A stretch of DNA of 64,000 nucleotides, from contig CM059975.1 of NCBI GenBank assembly GCA_030490835.1, forward strand, positions 52,009,174 through 52,073,173. Direction: 5' to 3'. This document shows, in pieces, positions 1 through 9,206 of this stretch. Made by a program: the position numbers and the translations under genes. The notes beneath the pieces are model-generated. The model did not search any database, was not told the origin of the DNA, and saw only the letters and a program-made list of their open reading frames with translations. The DNA is from Annona cherimola. Lineage: Eukaryota > Streptophyta > Magnoliopsida > Magnoliales > Annonaceae. Every line of letters begins with the position of its first letter. Within the stretch, counting starts at the first letter, position 1.

Positions 1-834
1 GCTTCCTGTTTCTAGACTTCTGGGAGCTTGTAATTTTTGCAACGCAAAACCTTGGTAAAAAATTGGTTTGGATGCCGAAAAGCATTGGATTTATGGTTTC
101 AAAGGTTGACCAACATAGACTCCAAAGGATAACTAACCCAAATGGACCCATAAAATGGGTACCAAAAGGATGAGCTCCACTTGACTTAATTTTTGCAGGT
201 TTGTCTTAGAGCTAAGGCCAATAACATATGGTTTATGGATAGTGGTTGCTCAAGACATATTCCAGGAGAAAAAGGACTGTTCCATAAGATCAACCCATGC
301 AACGAAGGAACAATAGCTTTTGAAAATAATGAAAAAGGTAAAATAAAAGGTAAAGGAAATGTTTATGGTATTTCAAATGCATGTATTGAAGATGTACTAT
401 TTGTTGAAGGACTCAAACACAACCTAATGAGTATTAGTCAACTATGTGATAAAGGATATAAAGTTGTATTTGAATCCTCTATATGTAATGTTTTTGATGA
501 TGAACACATAGTATTTAGTGGCAAAAGACATGGAAATGTATATTTGGTTTGCCTTGATGAACTAGAGGGAAAATGTCTAATAGCCATAGAAAATGATCCA
601 TGGATATGGCATACAAGGCTTGGACATATAAATATGTCAAATATTAAAACATTGTGGAAAAAGAATCTAGTACAAGGGTTACCAAAGCTCAAATATGACA
701 AGGATAAGATTTGTAAACTTGTCAACTATCTAAACAACCCAAAATGCCATTTTCCACCAAAAAGGAAATTTCAACAACTAGACCACTTGAGTTGTTACAT
801 ATGGATCTTTATGAGCCATCGGACATTTTAACTC
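1..834 (+). pseudogene. copia pol: protease and GAG-pre-integrase region
   Basis: The longest open stretch is 193-831 (212 codons). It shows WFMDSGCSRH, the aspartic-protease active site with D-S-G at residues 16-18, and then WHTRLGHINMSNIKTLW, the GAG-pre-integrase signature with the two zinc-ligand histidines. Bases 1-192 read as late gag in pieces (a PNGPIKWVPK-like stretch near 140-170). Near base 720 the frame shifts: the second zinc-binding CxxC and the start of the integrase core continue in another frame until about 845, where it shifts back. The ATG at 193 is internal to the polyprotein and is not a real start. Confidence 0.88.
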
Positions 835-1680
835 TTGGTGAAAAAAAAGTACGTGTATGTAATTGTTGATGATTTTTCAAGATTTACTTGGATTATACTC
901 TTAGTTAGCAAAGATGAAGCATTTTCTATATTTGTCACGTTTTCAAATTTGGTGCAAAATGAAAAACCAAGTTCAATCATTTCCATTAGAAGTGATCATG
1001 GTGGTGAACTTGAAAATAATCGATTCATAGAATTTTGTAATGTAAAAGAAATTCACCATACATTTTTTGCACCAAGAACTCCTCAACAAAACGGAGTTGT
1101 TGAAAGGAAAAATCGGACAATACAAGAAATGGCTAGAACCATGCTAAATGAGAGTAAATTGTCCAAAAGATTTTGGGGTGAAGCTGTAAGTACAACTTGT
1201 CATGTATTAAACCGAGTTACCATTAGAGCAATATTGAAAAAGACGCCATATGAACTTTGAAAAGGCAGAAAACCGAACATATCATATTTTCATACTTTTG
1301 GATGTACTTGTTATGTGTTAAATAATGGAAAAATAAATTTGGGAAAATTAGATGCCAAAAGTGATGAAGCTATTTTCTTAGGTTATTCATCAAATAGCAA
1401 AGCATATAGGATTTTAAACAAAAGAAATCAAATAGTAGAAGAATCTATACATGTTGTTTTTGATGAATTTAACCAAACTCCGAGAAAGGAGGATGAACTA
1501 AGCGATGCAGATGATACAAAAGCGAAACAACAAGAACAACAAAAGGAAACCGAGCTCGAGTCAGAAAATCCCATGGAGGAAGAGGTAAGTGAAGGTAATG
1601 ACTCCTACAAACCTCCAATTGATTTGAAATTCAAAAATGCCCATCCAATTGAGCAAGTCATTGGAAATATTTATGAATGA
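835..1680 (+). pseudogene. copia pol: integrase core and C-terminal linker
   Basis: This is the catalytic core of the DDE integrase that inserts the cDNA into the genome. The three acidic positions are visible: D in VIVDDFSRFTW, D in IRSDHGGELENN and E in PQQNGVVERKNRT. The piece 835-1260 is open for 141 codons. A TGA at 1258-1260 interrupts it, and the same frame resumes with FHTFGCTCYVLNNGK and FLGYSSNSKAYRILN, the conserved copia segment after the core. The acidic linker up to 1680 (EQQKETELESENPMEEE) is typical of the poorly conserved stretch between integrase and RT. Confidence 0.88.
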
Positions 1681-2802
1681 GTAAAAACTATGAGATCAAA
1701 ACAAAATATTTGTGGACAATATGCATTTGTGTCAAAAATTGAACTAACCACTATTGAACAAGCTCTTAATGATGAAAACTGGGTTATTGCAATGCAAGAA
1801 GAGATAAATCAATTTGAAAGAAATAATGTATGACATTTAGTTCCTAGACTAAATGATTATACCATTATTGGTACCAAATGGGTATTTAGGAACAAATTGG
1901 ACGAAAGCGGACTTGTAATAAGAAACAAAGCTAGACTAGTAGCCAAAGGGTATTCCCAGGAAGAAGGGATTGATTTTGAAAAATCTTATGCACCCGTGGC
2001 TAGATTAGAAGCCATACGCATTTTACTAGCATTTGCTTCTCACTTGAATTTCAAATTGTTTCAAATGGATGTGAAAAATGCATTTTTGAATGGGTACTTG
2101 AATGAAGAAGTATATGTTGAACAACCCCCTGGATTTGAAGAAAAAGATCAATCAAAATATGTTTATAAGCTAACTAAAGCATTATACGGACTAAAACAAG
2201 CCCCACGAGCTTGGTATGAAAGGTTAAATAGATTTTTGATTGATCATGAATTTCAAATAGGAAAAGTCGATACTACTTTATTCATCAAGTATAAAAGTAA
2301 AAATATTTTAATTGTGCAAATTTATGTAGATGATATAATATTTGGTGCTACTGATGAAACTCTGTGCCAAGAATTTTCTAAGATTATGCAGAGCGAATTT
2401 GAAATGAGCATGATGGGAGAATTAAATTTCTTCCTTGGACTGCAAATCAAGCAACAAGCTGAAGGAATATTCATAAATCAGTCCAAATACATCAAAGAAA
2501 TGCTAAAGAAATTTGGAATATAAACTAGCGAGGGAGCAAATACTCCAATGAGTTCAACAATCAAGATTGACACGGACGAAAACGGTAAATGTATCGATCA
2601 AAAGCTTTATAGAAGTATGATAGGATTATTGTTGTATTTAACCGCTTCTAGACCAGATATTCTTTTCAGTGTTTGTATGTGTTCTAGATTCCAAGCATGT
2701 CCTAAAGAATCACATTTATTGGCTGTAAAAAGAATTTTTAAATATTTGATAAATACCACTAATCTTGGACTATGGATCCAAAGGGGTCAAGTTTTGATTT
2801 AA
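1681..2802 (+). pseudogene. copia pol: reverse transcriptase
   Basis: This is the RNA-dependent DNA polymerase of the element. After stops near 1680 and 1832, an open run of 208 codons (1897-2523) holds the classic blocks: [35 protein letters not shown] at about residues 55-73, [11 protein letters not shown] at 97-107, and the YVDD catalytic motif at 143-146. A TAA at 2521-2523 interrupts it, and the downstream connection continues at 2548-2802 (TASRPDILFSVCMCSRF). The catalytic residues are all present, so the defects look like late point damage rather than loss of the fold. Confidence 0.92.
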
Positions 2803-3264
2803 TCGGCTACTCGGATGCGGATTTTGCCGGTTACAAAGTAGATAGAAAAAGTACTAGTGGAACATGTCAATTCCTTGGAAACATGTTGGTTTTATGGTAT
2901 TCTAGGAAACAAACTAGTGTTGCTCTATCTACGGCGGGAGCCGAATATATAGCCGCTGGGAGTTGTTGTCCCAACTACTTTGGATGAAACAATAATTGAA
3001 AGACTATGGTATTGATTATTATAACATTCCAATTAAATGTGATAATACAAGTGCAATTTGTTTAACTAAAAATCCAGTATTACACTCTAGAACCAATTAT
3101 ATAGATGTAAGACATCATTTCATCTGTGAACATGTTGAAAATCATGATGTTTGTTTAGAATATGTGAAAATTGAGGATCAAATTGCTGATATATTCACCA
3201 AACCTTTAGCAAAGGAATCATTTTACAAAATTAGAAATGATATGGGGATGATTAAGTTAAATTA
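2772..3264 (+). pseudogene. copia pol: RNase H
   Basis: This domain degrades the RNA strand of the RNA:DNA hybrid during reverse transcription. In 2772-2987 the motif GYSDADFAGYKVDRKSTSG supplies the first acidic residues, and ALSTAGAEYIAA supplies the catalytic glutamate. One frame change near 2985-2996 separates it from the tail, which keeps KCDNTSAICLTKNPV, RTNYIDVRHHFI and IADIFTKPLAKESF. These three blocks close nearly every copia pol. The frame ends at the TAG at 3263-3265, so this is the natural pol terminus. Confidence 0.9.
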
Positions 3265-3852
3265 GGAATAATTAAATGGAAAAATAGACTTAGAAAAATT
3301 CAAGTCGATAAGCCAAGTCGACTCTGAGGCCACCAAGTCGACTCCACTGAAGTCGACTTGGGCATGGCGAAGTCGAGTCCGCCTCTGGGTGAAGTCGACT
3401 TCGCCTAGGGCAAAGTCGACTCCACGCGCGACCGTTAGAATTCTTCTCTTTTCTTCTTTCTTTTCTCTTTTCTTCCTCCTCACTTCTTCTCCCGCGGCAG
3501 CACCTCCCTTTCTCTATCTCTCTTCTTCCTCTCCGGCAGATCCGGGCTCTCTCCCATTTTCTCTCCTATTTCTCTCCTATGTTTTCTCTTTTCTTTCCCC
3601 TCTCTAGCGACTTCCTTTCTTCTCCGACAGAACTTGCATTGCCTTTTTCTTTCTTCTCCTTCAAATCCGGCCAATTCATCTCTCTTTCTCTTCTAACTAT
3701 TCTTTTCTTTCTACTTCCACAAACTCTAAACTTCCATTTTTGGAACCTGCCATTTCTAGACTCCTCAAAATTTCCATTTCAGTTAATTCCCATTTCAGTT
3801 AAGCTCCCTCTCAAAAATCCCATTTGAATATTCCATTTCAAACACCAAATCA
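3265..3852 (+). other. Spacer between pol and the third ORF, pyrimidine-rich leader
   Basis: No coding capacity is seen. The first part (3302-3432) is an array of AAGTCGACT palindromes like those in the LTR. From about 3438 to 3830 the plus strand is a run of C and T (blocks of tctctt, ttcttc, ctcctc), the composition of many plant 5' leaders. The third ORF starts at 3853 after AAATCA. I infer a leader for a separate or spliced mRNA of the third ORF. No splice site or promoter can be fixed by eye. Confidence 0.6.
3302..3432. repeat. AAGTCGACT palindrome array in the pol-ORF3 spacer
   Basis: Six copies of AAGTCGA(C/G) lie within about 130 bases. At least two extend to the palindrome AAGTCGACTT. 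The same words make up the arrays in the LTR of this element at 7685-8415, but here the array is internal to the element. Confidence 0.8.
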
Positions 3853-5466
3853 ATGGCACCCAAAGCTAGATTGCCAAAATTGGCAGTGTCTAAACCATCG
3901 TTAAAACCTATCCCCAGACCATCTAGCTCCCAAACTGAGGAGGACGTACCTAGAAGGCAACGAACCCCCTCAAAATGAGCCCGGGAAGAACCATCCACTT
4001 CCACAGGCCGCAGAATCCGTTTTCAAGCTGCAACTCCATCCACTACTGCAGCCTAGGAAGAACATCCACAAACATCACAAAGTACGCAATCTGGGGCTAG
4101 AAGGAAAGGAACCCCAGTTGCCAAAGCTCAAGTCCTAAAAATACCGATAACGTATTTCAAGACCGAGTTACAGCACAGTCGGTTCTACAAGTCGTTCTAT
4201 GAACGCAAGGTATTCATTCCTAAAATCATCGATTTCAAATTTTTGAGGGATTATGAGTCCGACATTGAGGAGCTATTGGATTTCCAAGGGTGGACTAGCC
4301 TACTAAAAGCAGATGAAAGAGTATACCCCGATTTGACTCGCATTTTCTATTACCTATGGGATGACAAGTACTTCGGTACATTTGTCAAAGGAGTTGATAT
4401 ATTTTTTGGAATCGGTGTAACCCCAAGGTTAGAGGAAGCAATCATGAATGTGGGGCAAATCTTAGAGGTACCTTATGAGGATGAGTCATTGCCTGAGAAT
4501 CTGACCCTATCAGATCTCTATAATCAGCTCACCAGGAGCAATAAATATCATTCTGGGATGAAGTTTCTACATTACATGGACTTATCCCCGAGGCTCAGGG
4601 TCCTCAGACTATTGGTTGCACATTGCATCTACCTCAAAGGTGGGGGTAGAAATCAGCTCAACCCACAGGAGGCCGGTATACTATGAAAATTGGTAAATCG
4701 GGTCAAAATTAGCCTCCCTCGGTTGTTCATAGAAGCCCTAAGCTCTAGGAAAGACAACCCACGAGGGGTTCTGCCTTATGGAACTTGGATCACGAAGATC
4801 CTAGAGCATTTCGGAGTTGATATCGATGGAGAGCCGTTCGAGGTGTTAAAGCCTACGAACGCAATCAACAAAGCATTTATCCAAAAAATGAAGAGCAATG
4901 TAAATCAACTCCAGGCTGAAGCAGAAGAAGGTGCACCGGCTCCAGAGGAAGCCGGGGATGCACAAGTTGAGGGGGAGCAGCCCCCACCATCACCAGAAGC
5001 ACAACCTGCTCCACCACAGGATGCACCCGAGGAGCCTGCATCGCCGATGTCACATGGGTCGTGCTCTCCTAGAGGATCTGAGATTCCAGACCCGGCTCCA
5101 CACCCACCTTCTCGGGATACCTCCATTCATGATATTCGAGAGCATCTAGAGCAGCTAGAGGACCGGATGACTAGTCAGATCGCCGAGGTCCTGCATGCCA
5201 TCACGGATATGCATTTTCGACAGGATCACATGGATAGGGAGCTCCGGACGATACGATATCACTTAGCATCCAGAAGCCATCGCCATCAGCCTATCCCCGA
5301 GCTTGATCCATTTGACACTGGATCAGTTCATCGAGATCCCACACCTGCCCCAGTCTCATCTTTTTACTCCTCGGTCCACATTCGACCCGTTCGCCCGACT
5401 CCATATCCTATCTCTGCATTCCAGTTCACCAAAGCTCTTCGAGTCGACCCCTATTTGCTTGATTGA
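3853..5466 (+). pseudogene. Sirevirus third ORF (env-position), three internal stops
   Basis: The frame starts MAPKARLPKL at 3853 and runs 537 codons to the TGA at 5464-5466 with no frameshift. It is broken by TGA at codon 42, TAG at codon 68 and TGA at codon 278. The sister copy at 49489-51063 has Arg and Trp where codons 42 and 278 are stops. The protein has a basic disordered N-terminus, a folded core (roughly residues 100-350, with RVYPDLTRIFYYLWD and FLHYMDLSPRLRVLRLL), a Pro/Glu-rich stretch, a heptad-like helix and a tail ending near FTKALRVDPYLLD. I see no signal peptide and no membrane segment. The core resembles the 'putative plant transposon protein' family (my recollection is Pfam Transposase_32). 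Envelope function is assumed for this position in Sireviruses but is not supported here. Confidence 0.85.
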
Positions 5467-5467
5467 C

Positions 5468-5479
5468 AAAAAGGGGGAG
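5468..5479 (+). promoter_or_regulatory. Upstream polypurine tract copy
   Basis: AAAAAGGGGGAG directly after the stop of the third ORF, identical to the tract next to the LTR. Multiple PPT copies before the 3' LTR are a known Sirevirus trait; a PPT resists RNase H and primes plus-strand DNA. Confidence 0.8.
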
Positions 5480-5802
5480 AAGTTTGAGAGTTTTGAGTTT
5501 AGATTTTTAGTTAGGTAGCTTGTATATAGGTTGCATTTGCATTTGACACTTGTATGAAACTTTTTGATCATATATGAAAAGGTTGCTTATGAAAAAGTTT
5601 GTTTGTGTTCTGATTACTTTTGCAAAGTTTATTATCACTTGAATTATGCTCTGATTACAAATGCTCTGTGCTTTGATCTATTATGTTTGCTCTAATCATT
5701 AATGTTCTATTTTTTTCAAAAGGTAAATGACTTATGATTATCCTAAAAATGTCAAAACAGGATATTGGAAGGCATAAACTCAAATTGGTTTTGTCAATCA
5801 TC

Positions 5803-5814
5803 AAAAAGGGGGAG
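5803..5814 (+). promoter_or_regulatory. Terminal polypurine tract, split from its LTR
   Basis: AAAAAGGGGGAG ends at 5814. Its expected continuation, AT then the LTR start TGTTGG, lies at 7538-7545. The last five bases, GGGAG, reappear at 7533-7537 as the target duplication of the inserted solo LTR. Confidence 0.9.
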
Positions 5815-6032
5815 TGTGAGGACCAGGTATTTTATTCTATTTTTATTATAAATTTTCTCTATTTATGAGGTAACTTATGAACATGCTAGTAAGAATTTTA
5901 CGATATTAATGGATACATAACATACATGGACACGACATTTAGGAGATGTATAGTGCATATGTGCATGTATGATTAGCGTTCCATTGATGGGCACTATGAC
6001 TATTGTTTCCCTCGCAGAGTAGGTACGGGGTT

Positions 6033-6077
6033 CGACCTGACCGGTCAGGTCGCGGGGGTGCAGGGGGCAGCGCCCCC
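6033..6077. repeat. Perfect 20-bp palindrome plus G/C hairpin inside the solo LTR
   Basis: 6033-6052 is a perfect palindrome (half-site CGACCTGACC). It is followed at 6063-6077 by GGGGGC-AGC-GCCCCC. Both sit in a G/C-rich island within otherwise AT-rich LTR. The inverted copy near 21520-21600 keeps decayed traces. Confidence 0.85.
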
Positions 6078-6817
6078 GAAGAAAATTTTAATTATTAAGT
6101 CGTATGAGTGGGAGAGTAAATTACTAATTGCAATTAGACCCGATCCATGTTCCGACCCGACCCGATAGGGATTCAGTAATAAAGGAAGCCCGCGCGCGCT
6201 AGGGTTCATTTTTCATCCCGCCCCGGCTATCTTCCTTCTTCTTCTCTTTTCGTTCTCTGCGTCTTCTCTTCTTTCCCCACCATTCAGTTCGGGCTAGCCA
6301 CGGATTCATTCAAGGAAGTTCTACCGACTGTTTGAGGATCATCGACTCGAATCGTGGAAGTTCCGAATCTCTCCGTCTAAGTCTGGAGCACTGGTTTTGG
6401 GGGAAATTTTGATTCAAGTAAGTAGATGTCGCCCCTTCTCGATTTAGTGATGAAATTTTATGTTAAACGCGATGCGAGGCTAGAGGGAATGTATAGCTTC
6501 TAACGACTCCATGGTATTAGGCGTAGAGTTCGTAACAGTTAGGGTTCATGGTGAATTTACTTTGAATGCGTGATTTCTATGATGTAAAAGACTTCTTAGC
6601 AGTTGTTATATTGTTGGAATGTGACGTGAATTGATTTGCCCCAATCGAGAGTATGAATTGAAGGTTCTTTCATTTCGCACCTATCATGTGTTTGATAAAA
6701 TGCTTGTGTGACAGATCTTTGTGTTGAATCTGAATTGTGTTGATGTTGTACGCGTGGTTTGCGATGTGTTTCATTGTCTGTTATGTATGATGCGTTATCT
6801 CAAATAGTTGGTTGTAA

Positions 6818-6885
6818 GGGTTGTTCATGGCCCCTGATTGACATGAGGAGAGGGTTGTTCATGGCCCTTGATGGACATGAGTAGA
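6818..6885 (+). repeat. 34-bp tandem duplication in the solo LTR
   Basis: GGGTTGTTCATGGCCC recurs at 6818 and 6852. The two units differ at a few bases. Confidence 0.8.
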
Positions 6886-7684
6886 TGATTGGTCGTGTTG
6901 TTCAATCTGTGTGTATGGTTATATGCATACGATCTTGGGAGTGGGTATTGGATCCATGTGTATTAGCTTCATCACTATATGAGCATCCATCATTATGCTT
7001 ATTTCCATTTTGTGCTAACCGCTATCTACTTACTGGGTCTATTTAGACTCATATCATTTGTTATGGTGCTTTTAGATCGCAGGTCAGAAGGGGAACTTAA
7101 GGATGGAACAAGTTGAAGATCAAACATGAGAGACCCTAGCACAATATGTTGATTTCAGTTCTTTTAGACTTGTGCTCTTTTTCATAATCATATATGTAGA
7201 CAATTACTTAGGCGGATTCGCTTTGACAACTATAATGTATTTGGTATTTCAGATTGGATTATAATCCTTGTTGATGCACATATGCATGACTATTATATCT
7301 GTTTGTTGTGTAAGGAAAATATGTAATGATTTCCTTCTATATGAATGTTCTTATTATATGAAGATGCAAGTATATAAATAGGATTGAATGTTACAGATGG
7401 AAATGTTATGAATATCAGGTCATGTATTTCATATTACCCCTTGTATGTTATGGGGAGATGCTGCCGAATTTTTCTTAGATTGTGTAGCGCCGTTGATTAG
7501 TTATTGAGTATTTTTATGAATGGGGCGTTACAGGGAGATTGTTGGAAACAATTGTTGAAATCAAATGCAAAATATCCAAAGAATGTGTTTTGATGATTAA
7601 CAACATAATTTGAGTAAAGTCTTAGCTACTAATATGTTTTATGCAAATGTTTAAGGTTATAAAAGTGAAAAATACAAAACAGAA

Positions 7685-8415
7685 CAGGTCAAGTCGCAAC
7701 TCACGTCGACTCAGACATCGTCTTGGGCCAAGTCAATTTCTCAAGTCGACTTCATCTTCGACTTCAAAAGATGTCCTTTGTCCAGCGTTGAAATTAGGAG
7801 CAAGAATTCTCGAAGTCGCAGACGAAGTCGACTCCACTTGCGACTTGGGCGAAGTCGCAGACCAAGTCGACTCAAGTATCGACTTCAAGTGACACTTTCC
7901 TTCCAGAGTCGAAATTGGATGGCAGAACTGTGAAGTCACACATGAAGTCGACTCCACTTGCGACTTGGGTGAAGCCGCAGACCAAGTCGACTCCAACATC
8001 GACTTGAGCATAACAATGCATGATTTGAAAAGCTAAGTCGCAGACCAAGTTGACCTGACTTGCAACTTGAGTAAAGCTGAAGGCTAAGATAACCCAAGCT
8101 TTCAACTTAGATCAAAATGAAGACTAAAATAAATTCAAAGCAAGTAAAGTTGTATAAATTCATATAAAAGTGATGAGAGAACAATTATTGGATAAGCGGA
8201 GTCATTTCAAAGTATTTTAAGTTCACTTGGCAGGATATGAAGGCCAAGTCGCACCCGAAGTCGACTCCGGTATCGACTTGGGTGAAGTCCAAGACCAAGT
8301 CGACGCAAGGAAGAACTTGAACAAGCTGAGCATGGTAAAGTTGCAGGTCAAGTCGACTCCAGCATGCGACTTCGGTGAAGTCGCAGGCGAAGTCAACTCC
8401 ATATACGACTTGGAG
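7685..8415. repeat. Quasi-periodic AAGTCGACTT/AAGTCGCA palindrome array in LTR U3
   Basis: The words GAAGTCGCAGAC, CAAGTCGACTCC and GCGACTTGGG alternate, with a repeat step of about 40 bases in the densest part (for example near 7812 and 7852). Each AAGTCGACTT is self-complementary, and AAGTCGC pairs with neighbouring GCGACTT, so hairpins can form on either strand. Confidence 0.85.
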
Positions 8416-8419
8416 GCGT

Positions 8420-8503
8420 AACGTTCGAATTTTTGAACGTTGGAACATTTATTGCGCGCCAACCAACTTCATAACGTTCAAAAATCTCTCTCCTCTATAT
8501 ATA
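8420..8503 (+). promoter_or_regulatory. Putative Sirevirus LTR core promoter with inverted repeat
   Basis: TATATATA at 8496-8503 is the TATA candidate. An inverted repeat with arms AACGTTC/GAACGTT (8420-8441) lies about 55 bp upstream. Both are kept at similar spacing in the minus-strand LTR at 48169-48250, and in weaker form at 54343-54426. Transcription would start about 30 bp downstream; this is inferred. Confidence 0.65.
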
Positions 8504-9206
8504 GACACTCAAGCAAAAGTGGATAAAAAACAAGAAAGAGCTGAAAAAGAGGAAAGAAGTGCTATTAAGAGTTTCAATCCACTTTTCTCTACAATTGAGT
8601 GATCTATACACTTTCAAAGGAAGAACGAGCTTCAAAGTTGTTGTTTGCTTCAACACAATACGATTCGTTACTTCTACAGATTCTTCCTCGAGTTGAAACT
8701 TGCTACACAAATTTGTAAAGTGTAGATTTCTTCTATTTCATCTTGTTATTTGATTTAGGTGCTTGGTTTGAGTTCGGTGTTTTAAACCAAGATATAGCAA
8801 GTAGGGTTGTGATTGGAGTGTAACTCATCACCTACTTGTGTTGCTTGTTATACATGCCCCGTAGAGCTAGAATCTAGAAGAGAGCTGAGACTCGAATTGT
8901 ATATGCCCCCTAGAGCTAGAATCTAGAAGAGAGTGGAGACACTAGTTGTATTCGCGGAATACATAGTGGAACCCAAGTCACAAGGGAGTGTGAGCTTGGA
9001 AGAGTGGAGTAGGGAAAAGTTGCCCGAACCACTATAAATTTTGTCTACTGTTTTTTTTCCGCTTTCATTATCTTATCGCTTTCTATTTGTTTCATTAAAG
9101 GGGTTTAAACTAAACTGGGGTAAAATCTCTAATTAAAGTTTTAAATTTTTAAATACCTAATTCACCCCTCCCCTCTTGGGTAATTGTCATCAACTCGGGA
9201 CCAACG

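Larger units (their letters stand above)
5467..5814 (+). other. Sirevirus 3' non-coding region between ORF3 and the LTR
   Basis: AT-rich sequence without an ORF, bounded at both ends by the identical purine tract AAAAAGGGGGAG. The distal tract is cut from its LTR by the solo LTR at 5815-7532. Confidence 0.75.
5815..7532 (+). mobile_element. Solo LTR TGTGAGGACC...GCGTTACA with GGGAG target duplication
   Basis: The segment of 1718 bp begins TGTGAGGACC and ends GGGGCGTTACA, with TG...CA ends. It is flanked by GGGAG at 5810-5814 and 7533-7537. Removing it and one duplication restores a perfect Sirevirus PPT-LTR junction. A CTTACTGGGTCTATTTAGACTC stretch followed by CGCAGGTCAGAAGGGG near 7030-7095 matches the layout of the chromovirus LTRs in this window (TTATTGAGT...ACTCA...ACAGGTGAAGG). 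I infer a Ty3 chromovirus-like family. An inverted fragment of the same LTR lies at 21500-21945. Confidence 0.92.
1..9206 (+). mobile_element. Sirevirus-type Ty1/copia retrotransposon, 3' part
   Basis: The element enters from the left edge within late gag or early pol. It runs protease, integrase, reverse transcriptase, RNase H, spacer, third ORF, two polypurine tracts and a 3' LTR. This domain order (integrase before RT) defines Ty1/copia. An ORF after pol, repeated AAAAAGGGGGAG tracts and a TGTTGG LTR start are Sirevirus traits. Several frameshifts and stops make it non-autonomous. A solo LTR (5815-7532) sits inside it. The 5' LTR lies outside the window, so neither its target duplication nor the age from LTR divergence can be read. 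Confidence 0.9.
7540..9206 (+). mobile_element. Sirevirus 3' LTR (plus strand)
   Basis: It starts TGTTGGAAACAATTG, two bases after the purine remnant GGGAG, and ends GGGACCAACG, where CCAACA is expected. Length is about 1667 bp. The U3 is dominated by AAGTCGACTT/AAGTCGCA palindromes (7685-8415). A TATA box lies at 8496-8503. The last 400 bp hold the conserved GGAACCCAAGTCACAAG and AATTCACCCCTCCCCTCTTGGG blocks shared with the copies at 30840, 47472 and 56885. The right end butts directly against an inverted, truncated Sirevirus LTR. Confidence 0.9.

Noticed and set aside
4905..5126. Gly/Ser-rich minus-strand ORF
   Set aside because: Complement of the Pro/Glu-rich linker of the third ORF; no independent support.
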